From: Mucilaginibacter aquariorum
GTDB taxonomy: Bacteria > Bacteroidota > Bacteroidia > Sphingobacteriales > Sphingobacteriaceae
Direction of reading: 5' to 3'
NCBI RefSeq assembly: GCF_024498135.1
Contig: NZ_JANHOH010000006.1
Span: forward strand, 1 to 64,000
Length of the DNA stretch: 64,000 nucleotides
Part shown: positions 17,567 through 27,500 of the stretch, one piece after another
Numbering within the stretch: position 1 is the stretch's first letter
Layout of the letters: each line of letters starts with the position of its first letter
Made by a program: the position numbers and the translations under genes
The notes under the pieces: model-generated
The model's input: only the letters and a program-made list of their open reading frames with translations
The model's database searches: none
Told to the model about the DNA's origin: nothing

Positions 17567-20107
17567 TTAAATTTTAAATTTCTTTATGTTATTTTTCTTT
17601 ATAATATAACCAAGGCTGACCTGCCATATCTCAATTCCATCATCTACCCACAATTCCGTGTCCGCATAATCCAGGGTGTCTTTTTCCGCACCATAATAAA
17701 CAATAACCTCTTTTGAGTATGCGGGGCGAAAAACGATCTTTATTGGCCGGCCATGTTTCAACACGCCTGCTAAAACTGTGGGAGCAGTATAAATATCCAA
17801 ATCGTCAAGGTTGTAGTCGTCACTCAAGGTTTCCAGGTATTGAATAACCCTTGTTCTCGCCCTGTCAATATGGGCATGGGCAAGCACATACATTTCTTTT
17901 GACGGGACAGAACGGTGATCGAACAAGGCTTTTAAATCTGTATCGCGCATAGCTTCTTCCCATTCCTCGACATTGGTGATGCCCATAGCCACCAATATTT
18001 CCTCAGTGATCGGCAACATTGATCTTTCCGCGCTGACCGCCTGCCCCTCTAAGACTTCTCTGAGTTGCTCTATCGTACGCACATTATATTCTTTCATCAG
18101 TGAAAATAGGTTCTTAGCCTGCTCCATATTTTCAAAAAGCATCGGGTTATTTTCCATCGCTGCCGCCACCTGTGATAAATTTGTCGCGCTTTTCATTACT
18201 TTGTAAAGGCTTTCTTTATCCTCAATGGTATTCATAAATAATTCGGCGCGTCTTCCATAGGTTTCCGCAAACAACTCCCGACCCTCCTCCGCATGGTTAT
18301 CAAACCATTCCGACAAAATGCTGATTGCCCTAACCGTATCGTGATCTGTATTGTCCACTTTTTTCAGCTTTTCACTTATTTTTAAGGCGATGTCTTTCTT
18401 TTCTTTAAAATGATATTCACCAAAGTCGACACTGTGATGGATGAGAATATCATTCCAGTCTTCTCCTAGTAACTGGAGCACTTCGATCAAATCAGCATCT
18501 TCTATTTTGTCAATATAAATCTGATTCTTAAGCAAGAAATTGCCATTTTCGTTTGGTAGGATCGCATGTTTATCGAAAAGTGGCAGGTTCTGCTCGTCAC
18601 TAATCAGAAAGGCGCCAAGTTCGTTATACCATTCAAAGGTTCTTATTTCATTTAACCCGAGATCCTCACTGAGTTGCCCGATGTTGCGTGTCTTTGCGAT
18701 GTCCTGCATCAGTTCGTTGACAGATAATCTTTTAATATCATCCCATATCACGTCTATCCATTGATGCAAATCTTCTTTACGGCAAACCGCCTGGGAAAAA
18801 AGGTCATAATTAAACTTCCATATCTTTTCCCTTGAATCTTTTGAATAGCTCCTTAGTGGGAACCAAGATTCCTCCAACTTACCGTTTGTGCCATCTTCAT
18901 GCTCAACGAGCGGCTGACTTAACAGGAATGCTCTTAAAGGCGTCTGAATATTTGTTACATACCAGTTCTTTTCAAAGTACCTTTCGTCTGTTAATGGTAA
19001 TTGTGAAACCGCAAAATAATATAGCTGCCTGAATGTGGGATTTGCGGAAGCGGACACCAGGGTTTTATAAAGACTAAATGCCTGTTGTAATAAATCCTTA
19101 TTTTCCAATACTTCAGCGTTCGTATCACCCATGAGCCAGATACCATCCCGTTCCGTCTGAGGATTAAAATGAAAGCTATTGACCACTATGGGGAAATAAA
19201 AGTTTTCCGTTCCAATAAGCGGAAAGTCGCAAAATAATTTGGGGATCTTATCCAAGCTCAATACCTCAAATTTGTCGTCCACTTTTTTAACCCTGACGGC
19301 GATGGTAACGGTACCATTCGTTGCATAAAGAAGCCTTATAACGGTATCCGTCCCATTTTCTGTTTTCGCAATCACTTTAAACCCATCGGCCGTTTTTGGC
19401 TTAACCTTAAACTTGGTATTGACCTTGCGGGTATTGTCTATGATCTCGACAGTATTAATTTCTGGAATAAAAGTCAACACATAGGGAATCAGTTTTATGA
19501 ATTCGTCAACGCCTGTTTTTGCGATTTCCTTCTGTTCCGATGTAAGCAAATCATAGGAAAAAGAAGTGTTAAACGACTCAGCGTCATACTCATCGATTTC
19601 GCCGTTCTCTGTTGAAAGGTGAAATTGACGCCAAGCATTTTCAATTTTGGGTATCAGGACTGTTGTACTTTTGCCGTCCCTGTCCAGCGGGAAATTGAAT
19701 TTAAAAAACCTGCCTTCTTTTGTTTCTATAATCCCTTTTATTGTAACTACTTTTGAAAGCAGGTGGGTAGTTAGAAACCCTGTCCCAAATTTTCCGGTGC
19801 GTGTTGATACCTCGCCTTCTTCTACTTCCTTGGAAGAGATCTGGTTGATCAACCCCCTAATATCCTTTTCGGTAAAATGGTTGCCATTGTGACGGAATTC
19901 AATTTTGCTTTTGTCAAAAATAATCTGAACAGAAACATGTCTTTTGGTGTCAGCAACACTATCTTTCGCATTTTGCAGCAGTTCCCAAGCCCAGCGACCA
20001 AAATTGGTCTGAACAGTCATTTCCAAATCATGTAGCCGCTTTATAATTTTATCAGCTATGGACCTGTTGCCATCCTCTTTGCGGCCTTCTTCGATTGATT
20101 GAATCAT
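17567..20107 (-). CDS. Sacsin/Hsp90-like GHKL ATPase, defence-associated
   Basis: An 846-residue protein with an N-terminal GHKL (HATPase) domain of the sacsin type. The N-box WELLQNAKDS carries E42, N46 and D49, the first glycine motif is FRHNGNHF (71-78) and the second TGKFGTGF (104-111). In sacsin-like proteins the first motif reads RHNG in place of DxGxG, as here. A long helical middle part follows, with no motif I recognise, then a small beta-rich C-terminal domain (about 770-846). Its partner is the AlbA-TIR gene 2 nt downstream. The likely role is an ATP-dependent sensor or switch that controls the TIR effector; this is inferred from the pairing. Confidence 0.75.
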   Translation of the reverse strand: MIQSIEEGRKEDGNRSIADKIIKRLHDLEMTVQTNFGRWAWELLQNAKDSVADTKRHVSVQIIFDKSKIEFRHNGNHFTEKDIRGLINQISSKEVEEGEVSTRTGKFGTGFLTTHLLSKVVTIKGIIETKEGRFFKFNFPLDRDGKSTTVLIPKIENAWRQFHLSTENGEIDEYDAESFNTSFSYDLLTSEQKEIAKTGVDEFIKLIPYVLTFIPEINTVEIIDNTRKVNTKFKVKPKTADGFKVIAKTENGTDTVIRLLYATNGTVTIAVRVKKVDDKFEVLSLDKIPKLFCDFPLIGTENFYFPIVVNSFHFNPQTERDGIWLMGDTNAEVLENKDLLQQAFSLYKTLVSASANPTFRQLYYFAVSQLPLTDERYFEKNWYVTNIQTPLRAFLLSQPLVEHEDGTNGKLEESWFPLRSYSKDSREKIWKFNYDLFSQAVCRKEDLHQWIDVIWDDIKRLSVNELMQDIAKTRNIGQLSEDLGLNEIRTFEWYNELGAFLISDEQNLPLFDKHAILPNENGNFLLKNQIYIDKIEDADLIEVLQLLGEDWNDILIHHSVDFGEYHFKEKKDIALKISEKLKKVDNTDHDTVRAISILSEWFDNHAEEGRELFAETYGRRAELFMNTIEDKESLYKVMKSATNLSQVAAAMENNPMLFENMEQAKNLFSLMKEYNVRTIEQLREVLEGQAVSAERSMLPITEEILVAMGITNVEEWEEAMRDTDLKALFDHRSVPSKEMYVLAHAHIDRARTRVIQYLETLSDDYNLDDLDIYTAPTVLAGVLKHGRPIKIVFRPAYSKEVIVYYGAEKDTLDYADTELWVDDGIEIWQVSLGYIIKKNNIKKFKI

Positions 20108-20147
20108 TTTATTATATATACCCTATGATATCATCCTTGTAAATAAA

Positions 20148-20186
20148 CAAAAATACAAATAAGTGGAGTGTATTTTAATAACACTC
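20148..20186 (-). promoter_or_regulatory. Promoter and operator-like palindrome of the ATPase-TIR operon
   Basis: On the minus strand a -7 box TATTTTTG lies at 20155-20148, about 40 nt before the ATG. An inverted repeat GAGTGT-N9-ACACTC (20166-20186) is centred where the -33 element should be. A protein bound there would block transcription. The gene for such a regulator is not obvious in the island. Confidence 0.5.
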
Positions 20187-20318
20187 TACCAGCAAGGAAG
20201 AGACCTGGCGTTTCGCCAACTAGTTTTCCATTTTTTACTTAATACAATGCGGCCGATATGGCCTCACCTTTATATTAGGCGGTCCTTTTCCCCTCAATTT
20301 TCCCGGAGTAGCCCCTTC

Positions 20319-20567
20319 TTAATTGAAGATTAGGCGGGCGTCGCTATTAAACTGGGCTTTGTATTCATTATCTTTTGTGATCAGCGCCGCCCTTTCCGAT
20401 TCCGGTAAACTTTGTAAGTGCTTATAAAACTCCGGTTGCTCACTCTTAAGCTTACTGATAATTGATTTTACAATAGGATCAGCTGTAACGCTTTTCTTCA
20501 AAATTTGAAAAATAACAAATGCTACGACACCTAAAACAACGGGCAGGGCGAGAAAAAATGGATTCAT
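20319..20567 (-). CDS. Small single-span membrane protein upstream of the ATPase-TIR operon
   Basis: An 82-residue protein. MNPFFLALPVVLGVVAFVIFQILKK, read as a short N-terminal stretch plus one membrane span, is followed by a charged cytoplasmic tail with KLKSEQPEFYKHLQSLPESE. An earlier ATG at 20618 would add 17 polar residues. It is disfavoured because a near-consensus -7 (TATCTTTA on the minus strand) overlaps that ATG and because the membrane segment normally starts such proteins. It lies 211 nt upstream of the ATPase gene, which has its own promoter, so membership in that system is uncertain. Confidence 0.55.
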   Translation of the reverse strand: MNPFFLALPVVLGVVAFVIFQILKKSVTADPIVKSIISKLKSEQPEFYKHLQSLPESERAALITKDNEYKAQFNSDARLIFN

Positions 20568-20703
20568 GGACGATAAGGAGTTAAGCTTGATTGATAATTT
20601 AAACGAATAAAAACTCATCTAAAGATAGTTAAGTATTAATATTTTTTGCTTATTCGTGATCAATCATGTATAGGTTATTACATATATTTTTTCTTAAACT
20701 TGC

Positions 20704-22644
20704 ATGAACAACCTAATCTATTGTCCGTCTGTGTATTTAGCATGCATTCAAATAAAAAACTATCGCGGTATTTCATCGCTGACGGTTCCTTTTGACCCTA
20801 ACATAAGTATTATTATAGGTGAAAACGGATGCTGCAAGACAGGGGTCATCGACGCCATCAGATTACTATATAATCTCGGTAACCCACGAAAGGATATCTA
20901 TCTCGCGAATGATGATTTTTATATCGACAGCAAAACCGGCAATCAAACCAGTCAGATCGTAATCAAATATGTTTTTCGCGGGTTAACCGGCACAGAAAAA
21001 GGCGCTTTATATGAATATATAGTGCTTGACCCGGTGGATTCAAAAAATGATTATGCGCAGATCACCTTGATTTACGAGCGCCGTTCGAAAGGATATCCAA
21101 AGTTTTCTTACTACACGGGTGCTACCGAGGAACAGAAAGCAGACAGCGGATCTTTTGAGATCTTCCAACATTATTACCTCGGCGCGTTACGCGACAGCAC
21201 GACTGACCTGCTAAACATTAAAACCAATGTGCTGGGCTCAGTGATCAAGCGTTTGGTAGAGCGAGGCAAAACGGAGGCCGAGTTCCAGAAAATCATTAAA
21301 GACGCTAATACTGAACTTCTGAAAAGGCCCGAAGTATTGTCAACCAGAACAGGTGTAAACCTTCATCTTGACGATATTTTTAAAATTTCACAGGATAATC
21401 AAATTGGGCTCCGTATAGAGGAATCATCAAAAATCGAAAGTATCGTCAATGTCATCAAGCCTTATTTGCCACATGACAAAAAACTGTTGGAGAATGATGG
21501 TTTTCAGCTTTATCAAAACAGCCTTGGGTTTAATAACCTAATCTATATTGCGATCATCCTCGGCGACATCAAAGAGCGGCTGGCGGATAACGCCAACCAG
21601 CACTTTGTACTGCTGATTGAAGAACCGGAAGCACATTTGCATCCGCAGCTTCAGTTGAACCTCTATAACTTTCTTAAAAATGCCAGCGCACCGGCTAATT
21701 GCCAGTTGTTTATTACCACCCATTCACCAACGCTCACTTCGAAGTCACAGCTAGATAATATCATCGTGCTTAAGGGCTCGGCGGTAAACATCGGGGGATG
21801 CTTTAAGGATCGGGCGTCGGAAAATATCGTTGAACAGGTCACAAAAAAAATTACTTTAACAGATGCAGACTTTCTTAAGCGGAAAAAGCAACTTGAACGG
21901 TATCTCGATGTCACCAAAAGCCAGTTGTTTTATGCGCGGGGGATCTTATTTGTTGAAGGTATTTCTGAAAAATTACTCATCCGGGCTTTTGCCGACATCC
22001 TTGAATCAAAGGTGGATGACCACCGTTGCGAAATTGTGAGTGTCGACGGCCTTTCCTTTTATTCTTTTATCCATCTTTTTAATTCCATCAACCCGGATAA
22101 AAAGCTGATGCACAAAGGGTCGGTTATTACTGATGATGACCGGTTGGCGAAAGTGAAAAACACTTTCAAAAACCTAACCGCATCCAGTTACAAAAACCTG
22201 GACGGCTTTCATAAAAAGCTCTACGCGGCCGGTATTGGCAATCGCATGGGCAATCTCCGGTCAACGCTACAGGCGCATACCACGGAAGTGAAATTATTCC
22301 CTGCGTTTAAAACCCTTGAATATGAAATCGCGCTTGCCAATATTCCAGCCGATAAAAAAGATCTCGCAGAGAACTTTTTTATCAAGTATCTACGGACGAT
22401 TGAGGGAAGGAAAATGGCGATAATCGACGGGTATGTTAATACCCTACCCAACCCCGGCCTGACCGTTCCCGAACGCCAGAAGATTGCGATCCTGGCATGG
22501 AAGGCGCTACCCACAAAGGCGGAATTTGCTCAGAATTTCTCGCTTGCGTTAGATGAAGAGCTTATCAGGGCTGCGGCAGCCGGTGAAAAGGTCAATTTCG
22601 TTGTGCCTGACTATATCCGTAAAGCCGTAAAACATGCGATTTGA
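20704..22644 (+). CDS. gajA: Gabija GajA-like OLD-family ATP-dependent endonuclease
   Basis: A 646-residue protein made of an ABC-type ATPase and a TOPRIM nuclease. Walker A is IIGENGCCKTG (residues 38-48), Walker B LLIEEPEAHLHP (303-314), and the H-loop TTHSP follows near 338. TOPRIM residues are E418 in LFVEGISEKLL and the acidic cluster VITDDDR near 475. The domain order is that of class 2 OLD nucleases. In Gabija, GajA cuts phage DNA when nucleotide pools fall. The stop codon shares one base with the gajB start. The TOPRIM acidic residues look intact, so the nuclease should be active. Confidence 0.85.
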   Translation: MNNLIYCPSVYLACIQIKNYRGISSLTVPFDPNISIIIGENGCCKTGVIDAIRLLYNLGNPRKDIYLANDDFYIDSKTGNQTSQIVIKYVFRGLTGTEKGALYEYIVLDPVDSKNDYAQITLIYERRSKGYPKFSYYTGATEEQKADSGSFEIFQHYYLGALRDSTTDLLNIKTNVLGSVIKRLVERGKTEAEFQKIIKDANTELLKRPEVLSTRTGVNLHLDDIFKISQDNQIGLRIEESSKIESIVNVIKPYLPHDKKLLENDGFQLYQNSLGFNNLIYIAIILGDIKERLADNANQHFVLLIEEPEAHLHPQLQLNLYNFLKNASAPANCQLFITTHSPTLTSKSQLDNIIVLKGSAVNIGGCFKDRASENIVEQVTKKITLTDADFLKRKKQLERYLDVTKSQLFYARGILFVEGISEKLLIRAFADILESKVDDHRCEIVSVDGLSFYSFIHLFNSINPDKKLMHKGSVITDDDRLAKVKNTFKNLTASSYKNLDGFHKKLYAAGIGNRMGNLRSTLQAHTTEVKLFPAFKTLEYEIALANIPADKKDLAENFFIKYLRTIEGRKMAIIDGYVNTLPNPGLTVPERQKIAILAWKALPTKAEFAQNFSLALDEELIRAAAAGEKVNFVVPDYIRKAVKHAI

Positions 22645-24365
22645 TGATGGAGTTCGAGATCAACGATGATAACAGGCCTTACCTGGAAGCCAGGGGCAAA
22701 ATAGTCCTTAATGCCTGTCCGGGCAGTGGTAAAACCACGGCGGTTGCCTATAAATTGACCGAACTGAGCAAAGAATGTGCCGCTGCTTACGGTGACTTCG
22801 CAGGTATAGCCTGTTTGTCTTTTACAAATGTCGCCAAAGAAGAAATTGCGGAGAAGTTTCACCGCTTGACCGGCAGCCACTTCGACTACCCTCATGAAGT
22901 GGCCACATTGGACAGCTTCGTTAACCAATATATCACCCTCCCTTTTTACTACCTCTTAGGAAAACCAACCCAACGCCCGATCATTATGAACGTGGTTTCA
23001 TTTCTTGATGAGATGAACCTTGGCAATTTCAAGGCGGTATCAAAGCAGCCGCTTACCAAAATCCTCGCGCCGTCCAAACTTAAAATCGAAATGGACGGCA
23101 CGGTCACATGGAAAGGTACGATACCCAAACCGCAAACGGTCGATGCAGCGACATTTATCCAGTACGGCAAAGCTTTTAAATCATGGCAGATAAACAATGG
23201 TTACCTAAACAACGACGACTCCACTTATATCGCTTATAAGCTTTTAAAAAAGCACCCGCAGATTTCCAAAAGCTTGATTGCGCGCTTTCCCTATATGATC
23301 ATAGACGAAGCGCAGGATACCTCCGAAATACAATATGCTATATTGGATTTGTTAGCGTCCGCGGGTTTATCGAATATCGAGTATGTCGGCGATCCGTATC
23401 AAAGTCTTTATGAATTCCGTGAAGCCCGCCCAGATCTCTTTTTAGACCGGTTCCGGGATACCGCGAACTGGCAACCGTTCAGGCTTAAAGATTGCCGCCG
23501 CACTTCTCAAAAAATCATCGACACCTATAGCATATTCCGCGATGCAGCTGAAATAAATATAGTATCGACCTGCAAGCATACCAGTGACCACCAGGTAAAA
23601 GTCCTGCGCTATGATCCGGCTGACCTTGATGACTTGATAGCCCGTTATGAAACGTTAATTGACCCGGAACTAAAAAATCATATCCTTGTCAGAGGGACTA
23701 CTCACCTGGAGATGTTCGGTGCTAAGCCATCTTCGGAAGAACCCTGGAAAAACGGCGCGGCAAAAACATTGATAGAGGCTCAAACCTATTTCAACGCGGG
23801 CGATACCAAAGGGGCAGTAGGTGCCATCAGAATGTTCCTTGCTGAGATCCAAATCCCGGCTGGCACCCACCGCCAAAAGCGAGACCAGCGGGATCAGCTC
23901 AAAATTGATACAGATTTAAATATCCTGTTATTTGATTTTTTGCGGGGCATGCCGTCGTTAAATAATACGTTAAAAGACTGGACCCAAAAGGTCACTGATC
24001 ATGTTCTGGCTATATTTAAAATCAGCGTCAATTTAGGGCTTAAACAAAAAGGCCAGGCATTTCATCAACAGAACCTTCAATCATTGCTATCACCCGCAAC
24101 CAATGTACCTTATCCGGTCAGCACCATACATAAAGTAAAAGGCATGACTTTTCAATCGGTCTTATTGGTGCTGAGCGAGGATAGCACGGCTGCCCGATTG
24201 TCCTTAAAAGATTTCAGCAAACCCGTTAGTTTGCCAAGCGAAAAGCAACGGATGATTTATGTTGCTTTATCAAGGCCGGAATTACTGGCTTGTATAGCAG
24301 TACCTAATGTAATTACCGAAGACGAAATCATCACTGTTTTAGGTAATAATATCGATTTTGTTTAA
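22644..24365 (+). CDS. gajB: Gabija GajB-like UvrD/PcrA-type helicase
   Basis: A superfamily 1 DNA helicase of about 573 residues. Visible motifs are Walker A ACPGSGKTT, motif Ia CLSFTNVAKEEI, motif II IDEAQDTS, motif III GDPYQSLYEFREA, motif V STIHKVKGMTFQSV and motif VI MIYVALSRPELL. GajB partners GajA in Gabija and senses DNA ends produced by phage replication or GajA cleavage. The ATG at 22644 overlaps the gajA stop (TGATG), which gives tight coupling; a TTG 3 nt earlier is less likely. A strong terminator 86 nt later closes the pair. Confidence 0.85.
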   Translation: MMEFEINDDNRPYLEARGKIVLNACPGSGKTTAVAYKLTELSKECAAAYGDFAGIACLSFTNVAKEEIAEKFHRLTGSHFDYPHEVATLDSFVNQYITLPFYYLLGKPTQRPIIMNVVSFLDEMNLGNFKAVSKQPLTKILAPSKLKIEMDGTVTWKGTIPKPQTVDAATFIQYGKAFKSWQINNGYLNNDDSTYIAYKLLKKHPQISKSLIARFPYMIIDEAQDTSEIQYAILDLLASAGLSNIEYVGDPYQSLYEFREARPDLFLDRFRDTANWQPFRLKDCRRTSQKIIDTYSIFRDAAEINIVSTCKHTSDHQVKVLRYDPADLDDLIARYETLIDPELKNHILVRGTTHLEMFGAKPSSEEPWKNGAAKTLIEAQTYFNAGDTKGAVGAIRMFLAEIQIPAGTHRQKRDQRDQLKIDTDLNILLFDFLRGMPSLNNTLKDWTQKVTDHVLAIFKISVNLGLKQKGQAFHQQNLQSLLSPATNVPYPVSTIHKVKGMTFQSVLLVLSEDSTAARLSLKDFSKPVSLPSEKQRMIYVALSRPELLACIAVPNVITEDEIITVLGNNIDFV

Positions 24366-24447
24366 GGGGAAAGCCTTCGATGATTGTTTGAAGAAGGCAG
24401 GACTAACTGAACTGAGTGAGAAGGTAAAGTCCCTGCAATCCAAATAA
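24343..24447 (+). other. Possible 3' scrap of a gene after gajB
   Basis: In a frame different from gajB, an open stretch ends with a peptide containing AFDDCLKKAGLTELSEKVKS and a stop at 24445-24447, directly before the terminator. It has no start codon of its own. It may be the tail of a lost gene, or the original C-terminus of gajB after a frameshift near 24350. The amphipathic sequence looks coding-like, but it is short. Confidence 0.25.
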
Positions 24448-24451
24448 GGGC

Positions 24452-24487
24452 AAAACAGACCTGTCATCAGCAGGTCTGTTTTGTTTT
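24452..24487 (+). terminator. Strong terminator after the Gabija genes
   Basis: Perfect 12-bp arms AAAACAGACCTG and CAGGTCTGTTTT enclose a 7-nt loop and run into TTTTGTTTT. It closes the gajAB unit and separates it from the nuclease-STAND gene. Confidence 0.9.
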
Positions 24488-24542
24488 AAGATCGAAAGCC
24501 TATGTGCGCTACTTCAGATTATTTTTATGGCGAAAGTGTACT

Positions 24543-24550
24543 TATCTTTG
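24543..24550 (+). promoter_or_regulatory. -7 box TATCTTTG of the nuclease-STAND gene
   Basis: An exact TAnnTTTG match, 28 nt before the ATG at 24578. A TTTT tract (24522-24525) occupies the -33 position. Coming directly after a strong terminator, this indicates that the gene is transcribed separately from Gabija. Confidence 0.55.
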
Positions 24551-24577
24551 TTAACACCGGATCCGGCTTAACCTAAA

Positions 24578-27500
24578 ATGAGCAAAAAACAGCACAAAAA
24601 GAAACCTGCACAACCTGTCGCAGCTGCAACGAAACTGCCAATTGATAACCTGAACGCAATTGCCGATAAGCGTACCGGAGGTGCGATAAATATCAGCGGT
24701 ATTACTTATCAAACCCTTTATGCCACCTATACCTTGCTCAAAGAATTTGCCGGGGAATATTCGGATGCGGGGGTTCGACTGGAAGGCCTGGAAGATATCG
24801 ATCTCAACAAAGGCCGGTTAGATTTAAACGGCCAAGAACTCATACAACTAAAGTCTTCGATCAATTCGCTGGATGCGGCGGGTTTTGTAGAAATGGGTGT
24901 GCTCAGGAATTTCCTCGAAGTTTACAGGCTCGACAAAGCTTACAAGTACAGGTTCGTTTACAATATGAACATTGCTGCCGGCAACCTGGAAAGCCTGGTA
25001 GCCCAGAAATTAAAGGGCAACTCCCTTGATTATTGGCAGCAAAAGATCGGTGCCATTGCCAAAGATATCCCAGATTTCCGGTTGGAGGACTTCCTTGCCA
25101 GGGTTTCGTTTGAGAAAGTAACTGCGGAAATGCTGTTCACCCGCTCCGTCAGTTTGCTGCTGGATAAATACAAGGTTAACCCCGGCACAGAACTGCAATA
25201 CCTGAAAAGTATTTTCTACCTCGCATTAGAATGGTCAAAGGACCGGTCAAGCGTTAATCACCGCATTTTCTGGCAGGCAATGCAACAAGTTACGGACGCT
25301 TTTTATAAGGGGCCCATCAACCAGGCCGTCGTTAACGGGTGGATTGTCCCGGTAAAGTTCCTGCCCGATACCAACACCGATGCCGCTGCTTACTTTGATG
25401 GCAAGGCTGCTCGGCCGGAACACATTACATCGCAACTCCCGGCCCGGCGTCCAGTGTGGGAACGGCATTTGCAGGAACAACTGGAACGCGTTGATGTCGC
25501 TTTGATCAAGTCGTCCAGCGGCCAGGGCAAATCGACGCTGGCCTGGCAGACAGCGTTCAACCTGACGCCAAAATATACAGTTTATCAACTACTCCATGTT
25601 CAACTAGCGGAATATACAGAACCCATCGTGGACTTTATCAAAAGCCGGGTACAAATCGGCGAATCGCCGCTGATCGTTCTCGACGGCCTTGATCAGCAGT
25701 TACAGCACTGGACGGCGGTTGTCCTCCGGTTAACAGCCTTTCCAGTAAAATTTCTGCTGACCGCAAGGGAAGAGGACTGGTATTCCTTCAGTAACGACCT
25801 GTCCAAAATAAATATCCAGATCACCAATATTGCACTGAAAGAAGACGAGGCGAAAAGCATTTATCAGCAGTTGAAGGAAAAGAAAAAAGTCCACGTGGGT
25901 AATAAAAATTGGCAAACTTCCTGGGAACAGATCAGGGAAAAAGGCTTACTCATCGAATTTACCTATTTGCTGACCAAGGGGGAAATGATTGCGGAACGAC
26001 TAACCGCCCAGATCAAAAAACTGAACGCAGAGGGAAGGAACAGCGCGGCGAAAATAGAGATGCTCCGGATGATCGGTTTTGCCGACATACTGGGCATCAG
26101 ATTGAAAAGTAAAACTTTGCTGAAACATATCCAGGACACGACGGGCATTAGTGGTGACCGGGGCGAATTGCTGAAAGAACTTGAGCTCGAATACTTCGTC
26201 AAATTTGGTGAACAATATGTGGAAGGTCTGCACCCGGTGAGGTCTGCGCATTTGGTCAAACTATTACATGAATATGTAGCGGCTGAGGATAGCCTGATGA
26301 GCCTGCTCGGCATCATCGGGCCGGAATATTACGCCCAGTTCGCCGTCGGCGCTTTGGACCATGTGAGCGATAAGCAACAATTCCTAAAAAACACCGCTGA
26401 AATAATAGCTGGTAAACGCCTGATTGATATGATAGCGGTGATAGACGGATTGATGAAAAGAGAACCTCAACTTTATTGGGAAAAGAATAAGGAAACATTT
26501 GATAAAGTATTTGAGAATGGCGGGCTTGAAGTTTTTATAGCGGATACCCTACCGTTCATGCAGCTCAATATGATCGCCAGGCTGCTAGAAAGCTTTGGCG
26601 ACGAATACAAGAACCCATCGACGCTCCTGGATAACCTCATGGCTTTGAGCAAATACAATTTCCAGGACAGCGACGTTGCTTCGTTTATCCAGCTGCTGGA
26701 AATCGCGCTGGGTAAAAAAGAGATCAGCGAACGCGACGGCCTATCGAGATTGCTCAAGTGGATCGATAAAACAGAACACATTAACAAACTAAGCGTCAAT
26801 ATCACAGAAGCTGATCTGCTGAATGCGATGGAAGGCATGGATTTGGCCGCGGCTGATGAACTGTTTTACTACTTAAGGGCGACACAACCGGCGCGTTACA
26901 AGAGCTTTGCGACCTTGCATAAAAATAACATCTTCAGCTGGCTGAAAAGAGCCACGGACACTGTAAGCGTGGAAGAGCAGGGCAATAATCTGCATTTACA
27001 ATACGTACATGATCCCGACAAGGATAAATTAAACGAACAAAGTGTCGCAAGGATCGAAGTTTTCCATTCCTTTTTTCCGGATTATGATGAATACCACACC
27101 GACTTGATCTACCTGCCCTTTCCAAACGAGCAAATATTCAAGGTCACTCGGATGGATGCGCATAAGGAGATGCCTGCAAAAAACCTTTTCGATCCATTTG
27201 AAGTGCAGATCAATCAGACCTGGTCAAGGACAATTCTCAAAAATTATGAAGCGGAGTCGGTTTATGACTGGCAAAACGAATTTATCGCGCTGCGAAAAAC
27301 ATTACTGGAATTTACCAAGCGCTGTACGCAGTTCGCTGAGTTTTTAATCGAGAATAATGAGGCCAGGAAAAAGCCAGCAGTCCAGCATTTGATACAGGTC
27401 AGCAACGAGGCACTGACCATGATCCGCACCCGGAAACGTTTTCCCGACCAGAGTAGTCGCGAGGAAGATGCGTTGTTCAAAAAGCAATACAGAGAAATCG

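Noticed and set aside
22221..22928. Minus-strand frames of about 100 codons inside the Gabija genes
   Set aside because: They overlap genes with complete motifs on the plus strand and have no family-like composition, so they are shadows.
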